Shown piece after piece: positions 1 through 6,576 of a stretch of DNA of 7,249 nucleotides. The stretch's first letter is position 1; each line of letters starts with the position of its first letter. This DNA is from JAVVPL01 sp036655775 (GTDB taxonomy: Bacteria > Bacteroidota > Bacteroidia > Bacteroidales > P3). The stretch covers positions 1 to 7,249 of the forward strand of contig JAVVPL010000087.1 of the NCBI GenBank assembly GCA_036655775.1, written 5' to 3'. The notes under the pieces are model-generated. The model had not been told where the DNA came from. It made no database searches and was given only the letters and a program-made list of their open reading frames with translations. A program made the translations under genes and the position numbers.

Positions 1-339
1 AAACATGGCATCCCCTGAAAGAATTGCGGTATTGGGACTCCATTTTATTTGTACAGTATCCCTACCTCTACGCATGGGAGCCTGATCCATTAAATCATCG
101 TGCAAAAGTGTAAAATTATGAAATATTTCCACTCCCAAAGCTGGATAGATTGCTTCATTTAGATTGCCCTCAAATAAATCACAAGCCATCATAACAAAAG
201 CAGGACGAATACGTTTTCCGCCAGAAGCAAGGGCATATACAATAGGTTCGTACAATTCGTTAGGCTCTTGTAAAATAGATTCAGATGCTAAAACTGCATT
301 AATTGTTTCCAACTGTTTTTCAAATGTAAGAGGCTGCAT
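1..339 (-). CDS. Polyprenyl (isoprenyl) diphosphate synthase, N-terminal part, cut by window edge
   Basis: Trans-type prenyltransferase, which condenses isopentenyl diphosphate with an allylic diphosphate in the cytosol to make carrier-lipid or quinone precursors. The 113 visible residues start at ATG 339-337 and remain open to base 1, so the C-terminal two thirds, including the second Asp-rich motif, are outside the window. Seen directly: GGKR at residues 40-43 (diphosphate-binding Lys/Arg), the first Asp-rich motif DDLMD at 81-85 (Mg-diphosphate ligands) after a FHNFTLLH segment, and MRRGRDT at 89-95. These are the family hallmarks in the right order and spacing. The aromatic Phe five residues before the first Asp, with no insertion in the motif, suggests a short product (FPP or GGPP), but chain length cannot be settled from this fragment. 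It starts 18 bases after the rfbA stop with no promoter of its own visible, so it is probably co-transcribed with rfbA. The family is certain, the exact product is not. Confidence 0.93.
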   Translation of the reverse strand, partial: MQPLTFEKQLETINAVLASESILQEPNELYEPIVYALASGGKRIRPAFVMMACDLFEGNLNEAIYPALGVEIFHNFTLLHDDLMDQAPMRRGRDTVQIKWSPNTAILSGDAMF

Positions 340-357
340 ATCTTTTTATTGTTTGTT

Positions 358-1211
358 TTATTTATTTTTCACTAAATTCACTAAATATTCCCCATATCCA
401 CTTTTCATCAATGGTTTTGCAATTTCACATAATTGTGCAGCATCAATAAAATTTTGTCGATAAGCAATTTCTTCTATACAACCTACTTTCAAACCCTGGC
501 GTTGCTCCAATACAGCTACGAATTGCCCCGCTTGGAGTAAGGATTCAAAAGTACCTGTATCCAACCAAGCCGTTCCTCTTCCTAAAATGCCTACNNNNNN
601 NNNNACACTTTGTTTACATCTGTAATTTCATACTCGCCTCTTGCACTTGGTTTTATATTTTTTGCAATTTCAACTACGGTATTATCATAAAAATAAAGTC
701 CTGGCACTGCATAATTTGATTTGGGATGTATCGGTTTTTCTTCTATTGAAATGGCAGTCATCTTTTCATCAAACTCTACTACCCCATAGCGTTCTGGATC
801 CGAAACATGATAGGCATATACCACACCTCCATCGGGATCATTATTTTTTTGAAATAAATTTTGTAAACCAGTTCCATAAAAAATATTATCGCCTAAGACC
901 AATGCCACTTTATCCTTAGCTATAAATTTTTCGCCCAAAACGAAAGCTTGTGCTAGGCCATTTGGTACTTTTTGTACAATATAACTAAATTGACACCCTA
1001 TACGAGAACCATCCCCCAACAATTTTTCAAAATTTGGTAAATCTTCTGGCGTTGAAATAATCAGAATTTCGCGAATTCCTGCCATCATTAAAACGGAAAG
1101 AGGATAATAAATCATCGGTTTATCATAAATTGGCATCATCTGTTTACTCATAGCTAAAGTCAAAGGATGAAGACGTGTGCCAGCTCCTCCTGCAAGAATA
1201 ATTCCTTTCAT
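358..1211 (-). CDS. rfbA: Glucose-1-phosphate thymidylyltransferase (RmlA/RfbA), complete apart from a 10-N assembly gap
   Basis: Makes dTDP-glucose from dTTP and glucose-1-phosphate, the first step to dTDP-rhamnose and other deoxysugars of O-antigen or capsule. The N-terminal piece (202 residues from ATG 1211-1209) has the nucleotide-binding GGAGTR at 8-13, Lys23, the metal site LGDN at 107-110, DPERYGVVEFD at 138-148, EEKP at 157-160 and EITD at 195-198. After the N run the protein resumes as VGILGRGTAWLDTG and continues 78 residues to TAA at 358-360, including ERQGLKVGCIEEIA. Aligned from memory with E. coli RmlA, about eight residues (23 bases) are missing. The 10 N put the halves in different frames only because the gap size is a placeholder. 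The reconstructed length is about 288 aa, near the family's usual 290. The start is the MKGIILAGG ATG; the upstream TTG at 1247 lies inside the promoter box and adds residues foreign to the family. No rmlB, C or D neighbours are visible. Confidence 0.95.
595..604. other. Assembly gap (10 N) inside rfbA
   Basis: Ten undetermined bases interrupt the rfbA coding region. The flanking codons read DVNKV plus the first base of a codon on one side and VGILGRG on the other. Homologous RmlA proteins carry about eight residues in between, so the true missing length is predicted to be near 23 bases. Ten is therefore probably a scaffolding placeholder rather than a measured size. Confidence 0.95.
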
Positions 1212-1244
1212 TGTATTAATTTTTCTTGTTGTAAATTGAATTCG

Positions 1245-1252
1245 CAAAGATA
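1245..1252 (-). promoter_or_regulatory. Bacteroidetes-type -7 promoter box of rfbA
   Basis: On the minus strand these bases read TATCTTTG, an exact match to the TAnnTTTG -7 consensus of the Bacteroidetes primary sigma factor. The box ends 33 bases before the rfbA ATG, leaving a leader of about 25-30 bases. No TTTG -33 element sits at the usual distance; the nearest upstream TTTG is about 28 bases away. Transcription start is inferred, not shown. The identical octamer precedes hldA. Confidence 0.6.
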
Positions 1253-1260
1253 ACCAAAAG

Positions 1261-1285
1261 TTTTGAATTTTATATTAATTCAAAA
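1261..1285 (-). repeat. Perfect 9-bp inverted repeat after the unknown gene, possible weak terminator or operator
   Basis: Arms TTTTGAATT (1261-1269) and AATTCAAAA (1277-1285) are exact reverse complements separated by 7 bases. The repeat begins one base after the TAG stop of the 232-aa gene and lies just upstream of the rfbA -7 box, across the place where a -33 element would be. The stem has only one G:C pair per arm and no clean U-run follows, so it is at best a weak terminator. Its position would also suit a regulator binding site or a bidirectional mRNA end structure. Confidence 0.4.
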
Positions 1286-1286
1286 G

Positions 1287-1985
1287 CTAAACCATTTGAT
1301 CTGCTTGAAATTTAAAACCCATTCTTTTGCCAGTGGCCATCGACATATTACTTAATTCACTTTGGATCTCACCTACACTCATTTCTTTAATGGCATCATA
1401 AGGAGGTGTCAACAAATCAAAATTAGACGAATACAACATGGCACTACGCATTAAATTATCGGACATTTCCGAGGTCATTACCGTAGTGTTGAAATTATTA
1501 AAAAGAAGTCCTAATTCCTGTTTACCTTCAATAAAACAATGTTTTTCTTTGTTTACAAAAACTCGTCCTATCAAATATCCCAAATCATTTTCGCGATTAT
1601 ATAATATAGAATCTGCCAAAAAATTATAAATATGAATTACGCCACAATACGAACGATCTTTATTTTCTTTAATGTAAGAGGTTTTCATCAAATCATGATT
1701 TCTGGAAAATTCAAAAATATTGGTATGCTTAGTAAACAACAATACATCACTCGAAAATCTCAATTCAAATTCATAAATATTTCTATTGACATATTCAAAT
1801 TTCGGATCAAATTTTTTGTTGTTCTCTTTTTGTAAACGGCGCATTTCTGCAATAATACTACTTGCTGAAGTTTTAAGCATTTCAAAAACTTCTTCAGTTT
1901 GTTCATTTACTTCATGCTTAAGATGATTTTTCTTAGCAATAACTGCAAATAACTCTTGATTAGGGGTGATATTTTGCTCTTCCAT
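1287..1985 (-). CDS. Conserved-looking Bacteroidetes protein of unknown function, 232 aa
   Basis: I do not recognise a named domain. The protein is soluble: there is no signal peptide and no hydrophobic span long enough for a membrane helix. Residues 1-60 are charged and likely helical (the stretch from ELFAVIAKKN through EEVFEMLKTSASSIIAEMRRLQKENNKKF could form a coiled coil). A mixed alpha/beta-looking core of about 62-195 follows, with the motifs EFELRFSSDVLLF (72-84), HTNIFEF (87-93), TSYIKEN (102-108), CGVIHIYNFLADS (114-126), DLGYLIGRVFVNKE (134-147) and DLLTPPYDAI (190-199). The motif-rich core resembles uncharacterised proteins I associate with Bacteroidetes genomes, from memory only. 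The start at ATG 1985-1983 is the first ATG after a possible promoter, and codon use looks like the neighbours. It is probably transcribed alone, with 62 bases before it and an inverted repeat directly after the stop. No function is proposed. Confidence 0.85.
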   Translation of the reverse strand: MEEQNITPNQELFAVIAKKNHLKHEVNEQTEEVFEMLKTSASSIIAEMRRLQKENNKKFDPKFEYVNRNIYEFELRFSSDVLLFTKHTNIFEFSRNHDLMKTSYIKENKDRSYCGVIHIYNFLADSILYNRENDLGYLIGRVFVNKEKHCFIEGKQELGLLFNNFNTTVMTSEMSDNLMRSAMLYSSNFDLLTPPYDAIKEMSVGEIQSELSNMSMATGKRMGFKFQADQMV

Positions 1986-2002
1986 AACTAATAATATTTT
2001 TG

Positions 2003-2010
2003 CGAATATA
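2003..2010 (-). promoter_or_regulatory. Possible -7 promoter box of the unknown 232-aa gene
   Basis: The minus strand reads TATATTCG, one mismatch from TAnnTTTG, in the 62-base space between the dehydrogenase stop and the ATG at 1985. It ends 17 bases before that ATG, giving a very short leader. An overlapping alternative, TTTATTTG at 2011-2018, also has one mismatch. No -33 element is evident, so this is tentative. Confidence 0.3.
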
Positions 2011-2047
2011 CAAATAAATTGGGAAAGAATGGATGCATTTTTAAATT

Positions 2048-3601
2048 TTATATTTGCTGGGCAATTTTTCTAGCACAATTAATTCCATCAATAGCTGAAG
2101 AGGTAATTCCACCCGCATAACCAGCACCTTCCCCAATGGGATATAAAGCATGTATTTGAATATGTTCCATACTTTGAGGATCTCGAAGTATTTGTACAGG
2201 AGAGGAAGTGCGCGATTCCAAACCCAACAACATAGCATCTGGACTCAAAAATCCTCGTTTTTTATTTTCAAAAATTTTAAAGGCTTCTTTTAATGATTGG
2301 GACACAAAATGGGGTAATATCTCATCCATTTTAACCGATTTTAATCCTAAATGATACGAACTAGGTGCTAATTCTATAGAATATTTACCATTCACAAAAT
2401 CGGTCATTCGTTGCGCAGGGGCTTTTTGACTTTTTCCTGCGGCTATAAACATGGCTTGTTCTAAATTTTCTTGAAATTTCACACCTGCTAAGGCTCCATA
2501 TTCATCAAATTTTTTATAATCTTCTGTTTGCACACTTACCACCATTCCTGCATTAGCAAAAGCTGAACTACGCATGGAATTTGACATTCCATTTACTAAC
2601 ATCAATCCTTCTTGTGTAGTGGCAGGAATAACTAAACCCCCTGGACACATACAAAATGAAAACACCCCTCTATTTTGTATTTGCGTAACCATACTATATT
2701 CTGCAGGAGGTAAATAGTGTGGACGCACAGAGGTATGATATTGGAATGTATCTATTAGCTTTTGAGGATGTTCTAAACGCACCCCTAGAGCAAAAGGCTT
2801 CGCTTGTATTGCATACTTATGCTCAAAAAACCATTGATAAATATCTCGGGCCGAATGCCCCGTTGCCAAAATTACAGCCGAAGCCATATATTCTTTTTGA
2901 TCTTGGGTTTTAACCCCTACAACCCTATTTTTTTCTATTAAAAAATCGATAACCTTGGAATTAAAATAAACTAAACCGCCTTTATTGATAATTGTGTTAC
3001 GCATTTGTTCTACAATTTTTGGCAATTTATCGCTTCCTATATGAGGATGTGCATCTATCAATATATTGGGATCGGCTCCATGTTCTACAAAACATTCCAA
3101 CACCTCTTTGATATTCCCCCTTTTATTGGAACGAGTATAGAGTTTGCCATCAGAAAACGTACCTGCTCCCCCTTCGCCAAAAGCATAATTTGAATCGGGA
3201 TTAACAATTTCACATCTCTGCAATAAAGCAATATCCTTTTTCCGTTCATGAATATTTTTACCTCTTTCCAAAACAATGGGTTGAATTCCTTCTCGTAAAA
3301 GTTCAATGGCTGCAAATAGACCCGCAGGGCCACTTCCACACACAATCACCTTGGCACAACCCGATTTAAGACAGGGGATAGCTTTGGGAATTTCCTTTTG
3401 AAATGTATCGGGATATATATAAACTCTAAGCGCTAAATTTATTTTAATTTCTTTACTCCTCGCATCAATGGATCGTCTCAAAATTTCAAAATGAGAAATA
3501 GAGGAAACTTCAATTTGTATTGTTTTTGCAATTGCTTTTTGCAAGGCCTCTTCTTGCTGCAATTTATTAGCTAAAATGGCAATTTCTATTTCTGTAATCA
3601 T
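2048..3601 (-). CDS. FAD-dependent dehydrogenase/oxidoreductase (COG2509-like), 517 aa
   Basis: Cytosolic flavoprotein with a two-dinucleotide-binding fold; the substrate is unknown for this family. Residues 1-75 form a small N-terminal domain (with RRSIDARSKEI at 42-52) that precedes the flavin domain in this family. The FAD-binding beta-alpha-beta follows as VIVCGSGPAGLFAA (85-98) with the ribose-binding acid at VLERG (110-114). The family signature FGEGGAGTFSDGKLYTR is at 141-157, the second nucleotide motif ATGHSARD at 246-253, CMCPGG at 317-322, and the C-terminal FAD motif PIGEGAGYAGG at 488-498. The length is normal and nothing is broken. The start is ATG 3601-3599, only 6 bases after the porT stop, so translation is probably coupled and the gene belongs to the hldA-porT transcript. 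There is no signal peptide or membrane segment. A GidA- or HI0933-type flavoprotein was considered, but the glycine-rich signature at 141-157 and the extra N-terminal domain fit COG2509 better. Confidence 0.88.
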   Translation of the reverse strand: MITEIEIAILANKLQQEEALQKAIAKTIQIEVSSISHFEILRRSIDARSKEIKINLALRVYIYPDTFQKEIPKAIPCLKSGCAKVIVCGSGPAGLFAAIELLREGIQPIVLERGKNIHERKKDIALLQRCEIVNPDSNYAFGEGGAGTFSDGKLYTRSNKRGNIKEVLECFVEHGADPNILIDAHPHIGSDKLPKIVEQMRNTIINKGGLVYFNSKVIDFLIEKNRVVGVKTQDQKEYMASAVILATGHSARDIYQWFFEHKYAIQAKPFALGVRLEHPQKLIDTFQYHTSVRPHYLPPAEYSMVTQIQNRGVFSFCMCPGGLVIPATTQEGLMLVNGMSNSMRSSAFANAGMVVSVQTEDYKKFDEYGALAGVKFQENLEQAMFIAAGKSQKAPAQRMTDFVNGKYSIELAPSSYHLGLKSVKMDEILPHFVSQSLKEAFKIFENKKRGFLSPDAMLLGLESRTSSPVQILRDPQSMEHIQIHALYPIGEGAGYAGGITSSAIDGINCARKIAQQI

Positions 3602-3607
3602 GTCAAT

Positions 3608-4330
3608 CTATTCAAACGTGACACAGAGTTGAAGCATTTTGGCTCCCACTTTATCAATATAATTGGTATAGTACAAATTTTCTCTCACCAATAAATCATT
3701 TAAGCCGTAAAACATCTTTAATTCAATAGCAATTTTATTGTCCATGGGTAAAAAGAAATCCCAACCCACCCCTAAGGTCAAACCCACATCATTTCGTTTT
3801 AATTTAACAAAATAATCATCTGGATGCTCGGCTTTTTTTTTCGCCAAAGACGCCAAATCGACAGAATAACGAATCCCTGCCACCACATAAGGTCTGGAAT
3901 TGACCAATCGAGCCGCTTTCCACTTTATTTCCAAAGGAAATTCCACATAGGTAGCTTCTATTTTTTTACTTTCAGAATAAATTTGTTTGCCATCCGTTTT
4001 TAAAGTATATACTAAATAGCGTTCCCCTAAAGATAAAGTAGGAACAAAACGGAGATCAAAATATTTACCCAATCGTAAATTGGTAACTATACCTACGGTA
4101 AAACCCATTTGAGGCTTCATACTAATACCATATAATGTGTCTGATAAATTAGCCATATTCGCAGCAGGTTTTACAGTAAACCCCATTTGATTGACTCCGA
4201 TAGTAAATCCAAAGTGAAGCAATTTTTGATCATAGATAGGATTCAGAGCTACTCGCGGAGGCGATTTGGCCTCCAAACAACCTAGACTCAATACCACACT
4301 AAATAGACAAAACAAGCATGTAAAACGCAT
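3608..4330 (-). CDS. porT: Type IX secretion system protein PorT (outer-membrane beta-barrel)
   Basis: Component of the Bacteroidetes-specific T9SS, needed in Porphyromonas gingivalis (PorT) and Flavobacterium johnsoniae (SprT) for export of CTD-bearing cargo. The protein is 240 aa with an N-terminal signal peptide (MRF then a hydrophobic stretch to about residue 18, cleavage probably near AKS at 21-23). Alternating beta-strand patterns follow: LLHFGFTIGVNQMGF (37-51), LRLGKYFDLRFVPTLSLGER (85-104), YVEFPLEIKWK (128-138), RPYVVAGIRYSVDLAS (146-161), FVKLKRNDVGLTLGVGWDFFLP (174-195) and IELKMFYGLNDLL (202-214). It ends in an aromatic C-terminal strand (LCVTFE), as expected for a barrel. The order and spacing match PorT as I know it. 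Cys18 follows LSLG, but this is a poor lipobox, so ordinary signal peptidase I cleavage is likelier. It sits 48 bases after hldA and 6 bases before the dehydrogenase. The start ATG 4330-4328 gives a clean signal peptide. Confidence 0.88.
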   Translation of the reverse strand: MRFTCLFCLFSVVLSLGCLEAKSPPRVALNPIYDQKLLHFGFTIGVNQMGFTVKPAANMANLSDTLYGISMKPQMGFTVGIVTNLRLGKYFDLRFVPTLSLGERYLVYTLKTDGKQIYSESKKIEATYVEFPLEIKWKAARLVNSRPYVVAGIRYSVDLASLAKKKAEHPDDYFVKLKRNDVGLTLGVGWDFFLPMDNKIAIELKMFYGLNDLLVRENLYYTNYIDKVGAKMLQLCVTFE

Positions 4331-4378
4331 CTTTTTAATTTTATGTACATATTAAATAATGGGTAAAACAAGTATCAT

Positions 4379-5374
4379 CTATTCGTTTTTTAGCAATTCT
4401 TTTAAGAGTCTTTCTTTGTTGATAGGAACCACACCTACCTCTTCACACACTAAGCCTCCCGACATATTGGCAATATAGGCAAGATCTGCCGCCGACAAGC
4501 CTTCACTTAAACAAAGGGTAGCCACACTGATTACGGTGTCTCCAGCCCCCGAAACATCGGCAATTTGACGTATTTGCGCAGGATAATGTGTAAATTTATT
4601 TTTTTCTTTAATCACCACCCCATCTTCCGAAAGAGTGAGCATAATCATTTGTGCCCCCAAGTGTTCTCGCAGTTTTTCTGTTGCTTGCTCCAAAGCCTGC
4701 ATATTGCTTGCAACAAAATCGATTTTCAAACCTTCTTTGATTTCTTTTAAATTGGGTTTAAAAAGAGTGACATTTTTGTAGGCTGAAAAATTTCGTTTTT
4801 TGGGATCTACGGTTGTAGGAATATTTTTTTCTTTGGCTTTATTGACTAAATATTCTATAATTACAGGAGTCAACACTCCTTTATCATAATCTTCTATAAT
4901 AATAGCATCTATTTTTTGAGTAGCAAAAATGGTATCCAATAGTTGTAAAAAACCATACATTTCAGCTTCATTCAATGGATGTATATGTTCTTCATCCACA
5001 CGCAGCATTTGTGTATGATTCGCAAGAATTCTAAATTTTGTAGTAGTTAAACGTTGTGAGGAGGAGTATAAATATGCGGATGATATCGCTTGCGCTTCTA
5101 TGAGCGAAGCAAACTCTTGCCCTTTCAAATCGGCTCCTATCACGGAACATAATATAGGAATTGCGCCCAAAGCTTTAATATTTAAAGCCACATTGGCAGC
5201 GCCTCCCAAACGATTTTCACGACGATTTACAGCTACCACTGGCACTGGTGCTTCGGGAGAAATCCGATCGACCGATCCAAACAAATAGGCATCAATCATC
5301 ACATCTCCCACAACAAGAATGCGCTTGTTTTTAAAATTTTCAAAAAGTGTTGTATACGCTAGCTTGGTTAACAT
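4379..5374 (-). CDS. hldA: D-glycero-beta-D-manno-heptose-7-phosphate kinase (RfaE domain I, HldA type)
   Basis: PfkB/ribokinase-family sugar kinase that phosphorylates C1 of D,D-heptose-7-phosphate in the ADP-heptose route to LPS inner core. The 331 aa contain only the kinase domain; the C-terminal cytidylyltransferase-like domain of bifunctional HldE (about 475 aa) is absent, so the adenylyltransferase must be a separate gene outside this window. Diagnostic: GDVMID at 23-28, the RfaE signature DRISPEAPVPV at 36-46, RLGGAANVA at 55-63, EDYDKGVL at 161-168, VDPKKRN at 189-195, FKPNLKE at 205-211 and the anion-hole/catalytic DVSGAGDT at 273-280, with Asp279 as expected base. The start is ATG 5374-5372, 29 bases below an exact -7 promoter box. 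AGGA lies 2 bases before the ATG, too close to be a good ribosome site. It is probably the first gene of the hldA-porT-dehydrogenase operon. Other PfkB kinases are unlikely given the DRISPEAPVP segment. Confidence 0.93.
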   Translation of the reverse strand: MLTKLAYTTLFENFKNKRILVVGDVMIDAYLFGSVDRISPEAPVPVVAVNRRENRLGGAANVALNIKALGAIPILCSVIGADLKGQEFASLIEAQAISSAYLYSSSQRLTTTKFRILANHTQMLRVDEEHIHPLNEAEMYGFLQLLDTIFATQKIDAIIIEDYDKGVLTPVIIEYLVNKAKEKNIPTTVDPKKRNFSAYKNVTLFKPNLKEIKEGLKIDFVASNMQALEQATEKLREHLGAQMIMLTLSEDGVVIKEKNKFTHYPAQIRQIADVSGAGDTVISVATLCLSEGLSAADLAYIANMSGGLVCEEVGVVPINKERLLKELLKNE

Positions 5375-5403
5375 AATCCTTATCTTTCAATTTGCATAAG
5401 CAA

Positions 5404-5411
5404 CAAAGATA
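5404..5411 (-). promoter_or_regulatory. Bacteroidetes-type -7 promoter box of hldA
   Basis: The minus strand reads TATCTTTG, an exact TAnnTTTG match, ending 29 bases before the hldA ATG within the 73-base space after tsaC. It is preceded directly by a T-rich run (7 T at 5413-5419), and no TTTG is found at the usual -33 distance. It is the same octamer at nearly the same offset as the one before rfbA, which supports both. Confidence 0.6.
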
Positions 5412-5447
5412 CAAAAAAATGAGGAATTAATATAAGAAATTAATACT

Positions 5448-6026
5448 TTATTCTCTAATTATGGTAAACATACCCGAAGGCTCTATTTTGATAATTCGAG
5501 AAGCACGTGTTTTTTCTATATGTGTAGCCGACAAAATTACCAAATGATCTACCCCTTTAATAATCTCTTGGGAAATAGATTGAAAGCTGAGAGGAGAAGG
5601 TTCTCCAGAAATATTTGCAGAAGTTGATACGATAGGTTTACCCAATTCATTGATAAGTTGACAACAAAAATCATTTTTTACAACTCTAATAGCAATACTG
5701 CCATCTTTTCCCATCACATTCTCTGCTAAATTTTTTCCTTTTGGATAAATAATAGTCAATGGCGTGTCCATCGCATTCATTAAATCATACGCAACTGGAG
5801 GAATATCGTGTACATACTCTTTAAGCTGTTCTTGTGATGAAACCAAAACAATAAAACTTTGATCTTCTTCTCTGTGCTTGAGTCTATATATTTTAGAAAT
5901 AGCATTCTTATCCGTGGCATCACAACCAATACCCCAAATGGTATCCGTAGGATATAAAATGATACCTCCGTTTTTCAATGTTTTAACACAATTTTCAATT
6001 TCAATAGGTGTGATATTGTACTGCAT
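5448..6026 (-). CDS. tsaC: L-threonylcarbamoyladenylate synthase (TsaC/YrdC/Sua5 family), short form
   Basis: Makes threonylcarbamoyl-AMP from threonine, bicarbonate and ATP, the first step of t6A37 modification of ANN-decoding tRNAs. The 192 aa are a single YrdC domain without the extra Sua5 C-terminal domain, the usual bacterial short length. Visible motifs: GIILYPTDTIWGIGCDA at 21-37, the catalytic-cleft RLKHRE with Lys50 and Arg52, PLTIIYP at 89-95, IAIRV at 111-115, the nucleotide-binding STSANISGEPSP at 134-145 and the end SGMFTIIRE. These are the residues expected for an active synthase rather than the HypF or YciO relatives. The start ATG 6026-6024 comes 14 bases after the rimM stop, with no promoter or Shine-Dalgarno, so it is probably transcribed from upstream. 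Partner proteins TsaB, D and E are not in the window. Confidence 0.93.
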   Translation of the reverse strand: MQYNITPIEIENCVKTLKNGGIILYPTDTIWGIGCDATDKNAISKIYRLKHREEDQSFIVLVSSQEQLKEYVHDIPPVAYDLMNAMDTPLTIIYPKGKNLAENVMGKDGSIAIRVVKNDFCCQLINELGKPIVSTSANISGEPSPLSFQSISQEIIKGVDHLVILSATHIEKTRASRIIKIEPSGMFTIIRE

Positions 6027-6040
6027 ACGTAAATAAAATT

Positions 6041-6568
6041 TTATAAATTCAAATAAAAATCGATCAATCCTTCTGGGGCCTTTACTGTAATTTCTTTAGC
6101 ATCTCTATCTACTTTTACAATAAATTTATCTATCACGGGCATCATAATTTCCTTATCCTCATTGTGAATAACAAAAATAGCCTGTGGTCCACTATCATTA
6201 ATTTGATCTAATATACCGATGGGACCCTTTTCAATATCTTTGATTTTAAAGCCTAAAACTTCATGGAAATAAAACTTATTTCCTTTTAATTTAGGGAGAG
6301 CAGTCAAAGGTAAAAACAATTTATTTCCAATCAAAGCCAAAGATTCCTCTACACTCACATCCTGAAAACGAACCGTTACATTTTGTCCTTTTACAAGACT
6401 TATTTTTTCTATAAAAAAAGGTATGAGTTGTCCTTTTATTTCAATGAATACAGAATCTAATTTACTATAAAATTGAGGTTCATCAACATCTAAAAATAAT
6501 ACCAACTCTCCTTTATAACCAAAAGATTTAGTTACAAATCCTAAAAAAAAACAATCCTGTTGATTCAT
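6041..6568 (-). CDS. rimM: Ribosome maturation factor RimM (16S rRNA processing)
   Basis: Assists assembly of the 30S head by binding ribosomal protein S19. At 175 aa it has the normal length. The N-terminal RimM barrel (about 1-90) opens with FFLGFVTKSFGYKGELVLF (7-25), the family's G-x-[IV]-x-x-x-[FH]-G-x-x-G pattern. It continues with GQNVTVRFQDVSVEESLALIGNKLFL (61-86), the usual 'A/S-x-x-L-x-G/N-x-L-[FY]' segment. The C-terminal PRC barrel runs from about 98 with FYFHEVLGFKI (99-109), GPIGILDQI (115-123), IMMPVIDKFIVKVD (141-154) and PEGLID (165-170). The start ATG 6568-6566 lies 8 bases after the stop of the CNNM gene, so the two are surely co-transcribed. rpsP, trmD and rplS, the classical rimM neighbours, are not adjacent here. 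Confidence 0.93.
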   Translation of the reverse strand: MNQQDCFFLGFVTKSFGYKGELVLFLDVDEPQFYSKLDSVFIEIKGQLIPFFIEKISLVKGQNVTVRFQDVSVEESLALIGNKLFLPLTALPKLKGNKFYFHEVLGFKIKDIEKGPIGILDQINDSGPQAIFVIHNEDKEIMMPVIDKFIVKVDRDAKEITVKAPEGLIDFYLNL

Positions 6569-6576
6569 CTTATCTA

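Noticed and set aside
164..463. 99-codon plus-strand open frame spanning the polyprenyl synthase and rfbA ends
   Set aside because: It overlaps two well-supported minus-strand genes and has no family features.
1212..1247. Longer rfbA start at a TTG (1247-1245)
   Set aside because: The TTG lies within the TATCTTTG promoter box and would add 12 residues not found in RmlA proteins, which begin at MKGIILAGG.
3085..3345. 86-codon minus-strand open frame inside the dehydrogenase
   Set aside because: It is in another frame of a gene whose FAD and glycine-rich motifs continue through this region without a break, so it is a frame shadow and not a nested gene.
4271..4330. Lipoprotein signal in PorT (LSLGC at residues 14-18)
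   Set aside because: Position -3 relative to the Cys is Ser rather than Leu/Val/Ile and PorT proteins are barrel proteins with ordinary signal peptides; a weak resemblance only.
5426..5444. Possible terminator after tsaC: 6-bp ATTAAT inverted repeat (8-12 base apart) followed by a 7-T run at 5413-5419
   Set aside because: The stem is short, has no G:C pair, and the T-run starts 6 bases after it; it may be chance in AT-rich DNA, although a transcript end here would fit the operon map.
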